Shown here: positions 1 to 4,906 of the stretch, one piece after another
Layout of the letters: each line of letters opens with the position of its first letter
Position numbering within the stretch: position 1 is the stretch's first letter
DNA from: 0-14-0-20-45-22 sp041645495
GTDB taxonomy: Bacteria > Fidelibacterota > UBA2242
Assembly (NCBI GenBank): GCA_041645495.1
Contig: JBAZPZ010000109.1
Span: 1-6,816, forward strand
Reading direction: 5' to 3'
DNA: 6,816 bases
Position numbers and translations under genes: made by a program
Notes under the pieces: model-generated
Seen by the model: the letters and a program-made list of their open reading frames with translations, nothing else
Databases searched by the model: none
What the model was told of the DNA's origin: nothing

Positions 1-197
1 CATTTGAAACAACAAGGCTACTTGTCACAAAAGAAGGTCTATTTGTTGGTATGTCAAGTGGTGCAGCAGTGGTAGGGGCTTTACGTATAGCAAACAAGAT
101 GAATTCTGGCACAATTGTTGTCATTCTACCTGACCGAGGTGATCGTTACTTAAGTACTACACTATTCAGGTCAATATGCGCAAAGTGTCCACCATGA
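1..197 (+). CDS. cysK: Cysteine synthase-family PLP enzyme, C-terminal fragment
   Basis: The reading frame is open from base 3 and ends at TGA 195-197; the rest of the gene lies left of the window. The 64 visible residues match the C-terminus of fold-type II PLP enzymes such as O-acetylserine sulfhydrylase. They show an EGLFVGMSSGAA segment, where the SSGAA loop lies near the cofactor phosphate in this family, then the strand TIVVILPDRGDRYLST and the closing LF. Known members form L-cysteine from O-acetylserine and sulfide in the cytoplasm. After LF there is a short extra tail ending CAKCPP with a C-x2-C pair, which the minimal enzyme does not need. The part seen cannot separate CysK from CysM or cystathionine beta-synthase. 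No clear terminator follows. It has no evident link to the genes to the right. Confidence 0.85.
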   Translation, partial: FETTRLLVTKEGLFVGMSSGAAVVGALRIANKMNSGTIVVILPDRGDRYLSTTLFRSICAKCPP

Positions 198-277
198 TCT
201 TTATCAAGTTCTTGGCTTTGTTGGAGTCATGAGACTGCGCCTAACACAGGCTATATGGCTAACTTCGGTTGTCAAAA

Positions 278-302
278 TCCCGACTTCATCGGGACTTCGG
301 GA
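278..302. repeat. TCCCGA/TCGGGA hairpin, left copy
   Basis: TCCCGA at 278-283 and TCGGGA at 289-294 form a perfect 6-bp stem with a 5-base loop. A second TCGGGA follows at 297-302 and could pair with the same left arm. There is no T-run, so it is not an ordinary intrinsic terminator. The same arms recur at 2863-2880, right of the restriction genes. Confidence 0.55.
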
Positions 303-522
303 CGCTATTAATCTACAAGAATGAAATACATGGTTGATAATTTATGGCAGACGTGAATACGCCCCGCAATTACCGCAACTGCGCCGCAGTCTGCTTTGCC
401 AAAAACAAAATCATTCTGGCAGAATTCAGGAGCATCATCCCGAACAATAAGTCCCGGAAAACGACAACGCCGACCGAGCCGGAAACTGGGACGAATGGAT
501 GAGAGGGTGAGTGAGAGAAAGA

Positions 523-546
523 CTAAGATTAAGATTAAGGCTGAGA
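523..546. repeat. Short imperfect hexamer repeat
   Basis: Four imperfect six-base units occur in a row: CTAAGA, TTAAGA, TTAAGG and CTGAGA. The first three differ only at their first or last base. It is too short to assign a function and looks like a simple-sequence remnant in non-coding DNA. Confidence 0.4.
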
Positions 547-593
547 AGTCAGTGAAAAGGATTAATGATACAATCTTGGGAGTGTCAACAGAA

Positions 594-621
594 CCCTGCC
601 CTGATGAGAGTCGGGGCAGGG
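594..621. repeat. GC-rich inverted repeat (8-bp stem)
   Basis: CCCTGCCC at 594-601 pairs perfectly with GGGCAGGG at 614-621 across a 12-base loop, and a T-G pair could extend the stem inward. No T-run follows on the + strand, so a terminator role is weak. It sits between the left hairpin and the methyltransferase and may be an intergenic palindromic repeat. Confidence 0.5.
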
Positions 622-878
622 GAAATTTCACCTATGATGAGAACCCAAAAACAAACTGTAATCGAAAACCAATGCTGATGCCTGATGACAATTATTTTCC
701 TTGCGAAGTAGCCGAATTGTAAATATTTTCACGATGTTGTTTGGTAAAGGATGATGATGGAACGATGTTTTTAAGGGAATGAACGTGGAAAAGGCTTTCG
801 GGAAAAAGAAACAAACCGAACAGACGGCTAAAGGAGAGTTATAGCCAATGCTAAGAAAACAACCAAACATTTTAGGAA

Positions 879-1865
879 ATGGGTAAAACATTAGTAAGAA
901 ATAAAAAAATGCCAACATTCTTCGGAGAAATTCAACTCAGAGGAGAACGAAAACTTGTCGGCTTTGAAAAAAAACAAATTGAACAGCCGAATTTGTTTTA
1001 TCAGCATCCGCACGGAGAACTTTGGCAAGGCAATAGCATTGAATGGTTGAAATCATTGAAAGACGAAAGTGTTGATTTGATTTTTGCAGACCCACCCTAC
1101 AACATAAAAAAAGCAGATTGGGACACCTTTGAAAGTCAAGAAGAATACATAAAATTTTCAATGCGATGGATTGAACAATCTGCAAGAGTTTTAAAACCGA
1201 CCGGAACACTTTTTATTTGCGGTTTCTCTGAAATTCTTGCTGACTTGAAACATCCAGCAACAAAATATTTTAAAGGTTGCCGCTGGATTATTTGGAATTA
1301 TAAAAACAAAGCAAACCTTGGCAGCGACTGGGGACGGAGCCACGAAAGTATTTTACATTTGCGTAAGACAAATAATTTCACTTTCAACATTGACGAAATT
1401 CGTATTCCTTACAGTGAACATACATTAAAATACCCAAGTCATCCGCAAGCGGAGACAAGCCAATACGGAAACGGTAAAAACGGAAATCATATTTGGGAGC
1501 CAAATCCTTTGGGTGCAAAACCAAAAGATGTTTTGGAAATACCGCAAGACATAATTGAAGTGCCGACAACTTGCAACGGAATGCACGAAAAAACTCCACA
1601 CCCAACACAGAAGCCGGAAGAACTTTTACGAAAAATAATTTTAGCTTCATCAAACGTCGGCGAGACTGTACTTGACCCGTTTTGTGGTTCTGGGACAACT
1701 CCTGTTTGTGCAGAGCAACTTAAAAGAAAATGGTTGTCTTGCGACTTATCACCTGAATATTTGGATTGGGCGGCAAACCGAATTGAATTAGTTGAAGATT
1801 GGAACATTAGCAAATGGATTCAGTATGATTTTGAAAACCAAAAAAGGCGAAACTCTATAAGATGA
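879..1865 (+). CDS. Type II DNA methyltransferase, beta class (probably N6-adenine)
   Basis: This 328-residue enzyme would transfer a methyl group from S-adenosylmethionine to an exocyclic amino group in the recognition sequence and so protect the host from the adjoining endonuclease. The catalytic motif IV DPPYN (residues 71-75) comes first. A variable region, presumably target recognition, spans about 140-235. Motif X-like HPTQKP (241-246) and the SAM-binding motif I DPFCGSGTT (266-274) follow. That order defines the beta class; DPPY favours N6-adenine, but N4-cytosine is not excluded. The start is uncertain: ATG 879 has AGGA only one base upstream, and ATG 909 (residue 11) is an alternative without a strong ribosome site. 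The stop TGA overlaps the endonuclease ATG as ATGA. The gene is clearly more AT-rich than the hydrogenase genes, suggesting transfer. I cannot assign a recognition sequence. Confidence 0.93.
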   Translation: MGKTLVRNKKMPTFFGEIQLRGERKLVGFEKKQIEQPNLFYQHPHGELWQGNSIEWLKSLKDESVDLIFADPPYNIKKADWDTFESQEEYIKFSMRWIEQSARVLKPTGTLFICGFSEILADLKHPATKYFKGCRWIIWNYKNKANLGSDWGRSHESILHLRKTNNFTFNIDEIRIPYSEHTLKYPSHPQAETSQYGNGKNGNHIWEPNPLGAKPKDVLEIPQDIIEVPTTCNGMHEKTPHPTQKPEELLRKIILASSNVGETVLDPFCGSGTTPVCAEQLKRKWLSCDLSPEYLDWAANRIELVEDWNISKWIQYDFENQKRRNSIR

Positions 1866-2758
1866 AACTGAAACAACTTGTAAATAAAGCCAAAAATAAA
1901 AAGAACTTTGCCGACTTGAAAGGATTTATCGCTTTTTGTTCTGAATATTTGAACTACATCAGCGACAACTTACAAGCGACGATAGTTTCGCAAAACGAGA
2001 ATCATTATCGTTTTTATCAGTATCGCAAAGAAGGTAATTTTCAAATTACAAGACCAATAAATTCAAACTTGATGTATGAGGCAGAAGTATTTTCAAAAAT
2101 ATCAAAAGAGTTTTTGAAAATTTTGCGAAGCATCAAAAACATTGACCGTAACGACGATTCAATCCGACAAATTCTTAACAACTCAACTTACACTATTCAA
2201 CAATCTGTTGGCTCTGCATTAGATGGTTTGCCAGCAGGAAAATCAAACACAGCAAGAAAATTAAATGGTGATTTGTTTGAACATTTCATTCGTTTAATCA
2301 TTCGTGAAATCGGAATACCTTGCAACGCTGGAGTAATTCAAGTTCCGGTAATTGTTGAAGGAGAACCACAATTCAATATGAGTTATCAGCATGATTTGAT
2401 TATTGAGAAAAACTATGAGGTGAAAGTTATCGGCTCTATCAAAACATCAAGCAAAGACCGCATTGACAAAATTTTCATTGACAAATTTCTTTACAACAAG
2501 CTTACTGAAAAAGCAACTCCACACATTGCCATTTTCTTGAACGATGTACAAAGAAAAAATACCAAACGAGAAAATGAATATGGTATCAACGCAACTTTTC
2601 TTCCGGGACACTTCAAGGGTTACACAGTAAAACTAAATCCACTTGATGGAGTTTATTATTGCGACATTAGACCAAATATGCGAACTGAAAGTATTCTCAA
2701 AGACCACATTAAGACCTTTGACAATTTGCTTATTGAAGACATTTGGAAATTTATTTAG
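1862..2758 (+). CDS. Type II restriction endonuclease, PD-(D/E)XK type
   Basis: This 298-residue protein follows the methyltransferase with a 4-base ATGA overlap, so the two are probably translationally coupled and form one restriction-modification unit. A PD-(D/E)XK core is visible: D178 in YQHDLII, then E186-V-K188 in YEVKV, with the strand continuing into GSIKTSSKDR (191-200). An upstream helix, GDLFEHFIRLIIREI (136-150), carries E140, a position where related nucleases often have an acidic residue. The region about 220-275 (HIAIFLND, then GYTVKLNPLDGVYYCDIRP) continues the nuclease fold. The first 130 residues are helical, polar and unrecognised. There is no signal peptide or membrane segment. 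Like its partner it is AT-rich. The nuclease call rests on motif plus context; subtype, metal use and target site are not deducible from the sequence alone. Confidence 0.88.
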   Translation: MKLKQLVNKAKNKKNFADLKGFIAFCSEYLNYISDNLQATIVSQNENHYRFYQYRKEGNFQITRPINSNLMYEAEVFSKISKEFLKILRSIKNIDRNDDSIRQILNNSTYTIQQSVGSALDGLPAGKSNTARKLNGDLFEHFIRLIIREIGIPCNAGVIQVPVIVEGEPQFNMSYQHDLIIEKNYEVKVIGSIKTSSKDRIDKIFIDKFLYNKLTEKATPHIAIFLNDVQRKNTKRENEYGINATFLPGHFKGYTVKLNPLDGVYYCDIRPNMRTESILKDHIKTFDNLLIEDIWKFI

Positions 2759-2778
2759 CCCTCGCATAACCGTACCTC

Positions 2779-2821
2779 CTAATCTTTCTCTGCGCCCTCA
2801 CTGATCTCCGCGGTTAAGTGA
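2779..2821. repeat. Dispersed intergenic repeat-like segment
   Basis: Read on either strand, this stretch (TCTTTCTCTGCGCCCTC, then CTCCGCGGTTAAG) resembles the CTCTGCG...CCGCGGTTAA-type segments I recall as recurring between genes in many bacterial genomes, often near GxxExxY-family genes. No such gene is present here. The identification comes from memory of the pattern and only one copy is seen in the window. Confidence 0.35.
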
Positions 2822-2862
2822 CACTTTGCTGTTCTCTTTGCCCGCTCAGAAGATTAAATTTG

Positions 2863-2880
2863 TCCCGATACTATTCGGGA
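2863..2880. repeat. TCCCGA/TCGGGA hairpin, right copy
   Basis: TCCCGA (2863-2868) and TCGGGA (2875-2880) form a perfect 6-bp stem around the loop TACTAT. The arms are identical to those at 278-294, so the two copies bracket the restriction-modification genes. The element ends only 22 bases before the start codon of the next gene and has no T-run. Confidence 0.55.
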
Positions 2881-2893
2881 TTGAAAGTTGAAT

Positions 2894-2897
2894 GGAG
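2894..2897 (+). promoter_or_regulatory. Ribosome binding site deciding the start at 2903
   Basis: GGAG sits five bases before ATG 2903. The frame could also begin at TTG 2888, but that codon has no comparable site and would put extra residues before the basic start of the signal peptide. The ATG is therefore preferred. Confidence 0.6.
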
Positions 2898-2902
2898 TGG
2901 TT

Positions 2903-3403
2903 ATGCCGTTCAGGAAATGTGTTTGTTTCGGTTTATTGATAGTCCTCGGTCTCAGTAGTTGCGCCGTTCAGCCTTCCGCGCAGGAAAAGAGCATCCGGAT
3001 TCAATTGCACAGTCCGAATTCTGTCGAAATGAACTGCGATCCCGGCGAGATAGAAATTGTTTTGAACAATTTGATATCCAATGCCGTTAAATACAATCGA
3101 GACAATGGACAAGTCGATATTGATATTTGGAATGAAGAGAACAAAGTAACGATCGCGGTAAAGGACACCGGCATCGGATTGACTCCGGAAGAGAGCGCCA
3201 AATTGTTTAGCGAGTTTCTCCGGATCAAAAATGAAAAGACGAGAAACATCATGGGAAGCGGACTTGGATTGTCCATTGTCAAGAAGATCGCGACCCTCTA
3301 TCAAGGCGATGTTTCGGTCACCAGCACGCCAGACGTCGGCTCAGTTTTCACGATCGTTCTCAATGCAAACACTTATCCGTCCACTGAAAATGATTCGATA
3401 TGA
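2903..3403 (+). CDS. Chimeric lipoprotein-signal / histidine-kinase ATPase fragment
   Basis: The 166-residue product has two mismatched parts. Residues 1-20 form a lipoprotein signal: basic MPFRK, a hydrophobic core and the lipobox LSSC with C20. From about residue 27 it is the C-terminal HATPase domain of a sensor kinase, with the N box NNLISNAVKYN (55-65), G1 KDTGIGL (87-93), F box LFSEFLRI (101-108) and G2 GSGLGLSIVKK (118-128). There is no sensor, transmembrane or HisKA domain with a phospho-acceptor histidine. Complete kinases are usually several hundred residues. An ATP-binding domain exported as a lipoprotein would lack ATP, so this is probably a kinase that lost its front half and was joined in frame to another gene's signal sequence. 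A functional cytoplasmic product from an internal start cannot be excluded. Base composition is closer to the hyd genes than to the R-M genes. Confidence 0.7.
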   Translation: MPFRKCVCFGLLIVLGLSSCAVQPSAQEKSIRIQLHSPNSVEMNCDPGEIEIVLNNLISNAVKYNRDNGQVDIDIWNEENKVTIAVKDTGIGLTPEESAKLFSEFLRIKNEKTRNIMGSGLGLSIVKKIATLYQGDVSVTSTPDVGSVFTIVLNANTYPSTENDSI

Positions 3404-3433
3404 CGTACCATACACTCCTCGATCATAACCTCA

Positions 3434-3454
3434 CTCCGGTGGACGGGGCTTTTT
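3434..3454 (+). terminator. Intrinsic terminator after the kinase fragment
   Basis: CTCCG (3434-3438) pairs with CGGGG (3444-3448), including one G-T pair, over a 5-base loop, and a run of five T follows after one C. It lies 30 bases after the stop codon. The stem is short, so efficiency is uncertain. Confidence 0.5.
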
Positions 3455-3476
3455 AAAAAGCGCCAAAATCAGGCGC
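3455..3476 (-). terminator. Intrinsic terminator on the minus strand
   Basis: Read on the minus strand, GCGCC and GGCGC (complements of 3472-3476 and 3460-3464) form a perfect 5-bp stem with a 7-base loop, followed directly by five T (complement of 3455-3459). With the + strand hairpin beside it, this makes a compact bidirectional stop. No minus-strand gene is visible in the window, so it may block antisense transcription. Confidence 0.45.
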
Positions 3477-3519
3477 ACTGACGCAATCAAATTCACCTGA
3501 GGTGGAGGAATCATCTGAC

Positions 3520-3601
3520 ATCAAGGGATGGAAAGCGCACACGGCGGCATAAACTGTCAAGAATTCCCATCCTTTGATCTAAAAAGAATGGGAATTTTTT
3601 T
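3520..3601 (+). promoter_or_regulatory. Candidate transcription attenuator (antiterminator / terminator switch)
   Basis: Bases 3520-3531 (ATCAAGGGATGG) can pair with 3567-3578 (CCATCCTTTGAT) as a 12-bp helix with a single G-T pair. The downstream partner overlaps the left arm of the terminator (3562-3570) by four bases and continues into its loop, so the two folds exclude each other. The enclosed 35 bases (3532-3566) could carry a ligand or protein site but match no riboswitch I know. This is the architecture of a transcription attenuator controlling the TM1266-hydE-hydG operon. The pairing is read directly from the sequence; the regulatory role is inference. Confidence 0.55.
3562..3601 (+). 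terminator. Strong intrinsic terminator ending at the TM1266-gene ATG
   Basis: AATTCCCAT (3562-3570) and ATGGGAATT (3588-3596) form a perfect 9-bp stem over a 17-base loop. The T-run 3595-3601 includes the last two stem bases and gives seven consecutive T. It ends at base 3601, immediately before the start codon at 3602. Since the upstream gene has its own terminator candidate, this one more likely controls entry into the hyd genes. Confidence 0.75.
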
Positions 3602-3850
3602 ATGGAAAAAAGACATCACTCGGCAACTATCACCATCTACAATCGGAACGCGGCTTACTTGCTTGTCGGAGAAGTTCTGCATCAGTACGCGAATGAAATC
3701 CTTCTGCGCGTCGGCTATCCGATGAAGGAACAAAATGTCGCCGTCATTTTCCTGATGCTGGAAATGACGACCGACGAACTCGGCGCGCTGACCGGTAAAC
3801 TCGGTCAAATTCCTTCCGTAAAAGTCAAATCCACGACGCTGAAAATATAA
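3602..3850 (+). CDS. TM1266-family iron-only hydrogenase system putative regulator
   Basis: This 82-residue protein matches the small family named after Thermotoga TM1266, which accompanies [FeFe]-hydrogenase maturation genes and is annotated as a putative regulator with an ACT/NikR-C-like ferredoxin fold. Diagnostic features are the opening MEKR, a central strand-helix pattern (LLVGEVLHQYANEILLRVGYPM), and the C-terminal block DELGALTGKLGQIPSVKVKS at residues 58-77. There is no DNA-binding domain, so any regulatory role may involve a partner or ligand. The length is typical for the family. ATG 3602 is the first in-frame start after a stop at 3575 and reproduces the family's N-terminus. It has no Shine-Dalgarno sequence, because the T-run of the terminator occupies that position. 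hydE follows after 14 bases, implying one operon. The family's molecular function is not established. Confidence 0.88.
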   Translation: MEKRHHSATITIYNRNAAYLLVGEVLHQYANEILLRVGYPMKEQNVAVIFLMLEMTTDELGALTGKLGQIPSVKVKSTTLKI

Positions 3851-3864
3851 ACCTTAGCCAACAA

Positions 3865-4878
3865 ATGGATCTGGATTTCAACCGATTGGAGACTGTTAAA
3901 TCTTTTCTCTTAGGAAAAGACGATACGGAATTATTTTCCAGAGCGGACGCAATTCGGCGGAAAGTCTTTGGCGATGGTGTCTTTATCCGCGGGATCATCG
4001 AATTTTCAAACTATTGTAAGCAAAATTGCTCGTACTGCGGTCTTCGGGCGCCCAATAAAAACCTCGTCCGTTATCGGTTGACGCGCGAGGAAATCCTGAA
4101 CTGTGTCGAAATCGGAAAAGAGCAGGGAATTCGTACCATCGTCCTGCAAAGCGGGGAAGATCCGTATTTTTCCGATAAATGGATTGCGGAGTTAGTAGCC
4201 GAAATCAAGTCTAAATATTCCGTCGCCATCACGCTGTCGCTCGGCGAACGTAGTTTTGAAACATACAAACTATGGCGGGATGCCGGCGCCGACCGTTATT
4301 TGCTCAGAATCGAAACATTCAATCGAAAAGTCTATGAAAATGCGCGGAAAGGACATCTGTGGAACGATCGGCTGAAATGCGTTCAAATGCTAAGGGAACT
4401 TGACTTTGAAACCGGCTCCGGATTTATGGTCGGCTTGCCGGGCGAAACTATTGATTCACTCGCCGATTCCATTCTGGATCTGACGAAATTGAATCTGGAC
4501 ATGATCGGCATCGGACCGTTCGTTTCCCATCCCGAAACGCCATTTAAAAAAGAATCGAACGGCGATGTTCTCCTTTCTCTGCGAACGCTTGCCATCGTTC
4601 GGCTATTGAATCCACAGGCGAATATTCCATCGACAAGCGCGCTGGAATCCGCGCAGAAAGGCGCCCGAACGACCGGCTTAAAAGTCGGTGCGAATGTCAT
4701 CATGCCGTCGTTGACGCCTGAACGTGTGAAAGCGTTGTACAATATTTATCCCGGTAAAAATGCCACGCAGGATACGACGGAATATTCGATAGAAGCCGTG
4801 CGGAAGATGATCCGGGAGGCCGGATTGCGCTGGTCGGATTCTATTGGCGGATCGCCTAATTGGTTGAACCATAAATAA
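3865..4878 (+). CDS. hydE: [FeFe]-hydrogenase H-cluster radical SAM maturase HydE
   Basis: HydE is a cytoplasmic radical-SAM enzyme that acts with HydG and HydF to build the 2Fe subcluster of the H-cluster; current work places it after HydG, processing an Fe(CO)2(CN)-cysteine synthon. The 337-residue length is normal. The CX3CX2C motif binding the radical-SAM [4Fe-4S] cluster is C51-KQN-C55-SY-C58. Other family features are VLQSGEDPYF (about 92-101), the SAM-region strand with LRIETFN, GFMVGLPGE, and the IGPFVSHPETPF segment near residues 212-225. The C-terminal third has no cysteine, so the second, non-essential Fe-S site of some HydE proteins is absent. The gene begins 14 bases after the TM1266-family gene with no clear Shine-Dalgarno, suggesting coupling within an operon. 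hydG starts 28 bases downstream. BioB-like enzymes are the main alternative, but the neighbours settle the call. Confidence 0.96.
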   Translation: MDLDFNRLETVKSFLLGKDDTELFSRADAIRRKVFGDGVFIRGIIEFSNYCKQNCSYCGLRAPNKNLVRYRLTREEILNCVEIGKEQGIRTIVLQSGEDPYFSDKWIAELVAEIKSKYSVAITLSLGERSFETYKLWRDAGADRYLLRIETFNRKVYENARKGHLWNDRLKCVQMLRELDFETGSGFMVGLPGETIDSLADSILDLTKLNLDMIGIGPFVSHPETPFKKESNGDVLLSLRTLAIVRLLNPQANIPSTSALESAQKGARTTGLKVGANVIMPSLTPERVKALYNIYPGKNATQDTTEYSIEAVRKMIREAGLRWSDSIGGSPNWLNHK

Positions 4879-4896
4879 TTAGAAAGTATTTTATAG

Positions 4897-4901
4897 AGGA
4901 G
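4897..4901 (+). promoter_or_regulatory. Strong ribosome binding site of hydG
   Basis: AGGAG lies five bases (TTTTT) upstream of ATG 4907. It is the clearest Shine-Dalgarno sequence in the operon, while the TM1266-family and hydE genes lack one, so hydG may be translated more independently. Confidence 0.7.
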
Positions 4902-4906
4902 TTTTT

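Larger units (their letters stand above)
198..878. other. Long gene-poor stretch left of the R-M genes
   Basis: No reading frame here looks like a real protein. The longest + frame (396-722) has a low-complexity basic composition, and the minus frames overlap it without a recognisable domain. Visible structure includes the hairpin(s) at 278-302, a GCAGAC/GTCTGC inverted pair at 347-352 and 389-394, a short TAAGAT-type hexamer run near 523-546, and a GC-rich hairpin at 594-621. Two tiny reading frames (779-844, 21 codons; 848-886, 12 codons) precede the methyltransferase. The second has a plausible ribosome site (GGAGAG, 833-838) and its stop overlaps the methyltransferase start. The promoter of the R-M genes must lie here, but no clear -35/-10 pair was found. 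The patchwork suggests recombination debris at the edge of an acquired segment; this is inference. Confidence 0.5.
3404..3601. other. Non-coding leader before the hydrogenase maturation genes
   Basis: About 200 bases separate the kinase fragment from the TM1266-family gene. The left part carries a bidirectional terminator (3434-3476). The right part carries a small hairpin (3492-3506), an antiterminator candidate and a terminator that ends at the next ATG. The promoter of the hyd genes should lie between about 3455 and 3520, but I could not pick a convincing -35/-10 pair. No known riboswitch consensus was recognised. Confidence 0.6.

Noticed and set aside
239..270. GCCTAAC followed by a small inverted pattern, like half of an integron attC site
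   Set aside because: No matching GTTRRRY box at the proper distance and orientation, and no integrase or cassette array.
308..631. Minus-strand 107-codon frame containing GLIVRDDAPEF, reminiscent of a transposase active-site segment
   Set aside because: Only this short stretch is suggestive. The residues around it do not match a transposase, there is a hydrophobic low-complexity run, and no terminal inverted repeats or target duplication are visible.
396..722. Plus-strand 108-codon frame
   Set aside because: It is rich in Arg and Lys, includes the hexamer repeat and the GC-rich hairpin, and has no ribosome site or family resemblance. It is more likely chance coding in debris.
3528..3725. 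65-codon frame starting inside the antiterminator, possible leader peptide
   Set aside because: GGG is directly adjacent to its ATG and the next purine-rich site is 19 bases away. It shows no runs of regulatory codons and overlaps the TM1266-family gene in another phase.
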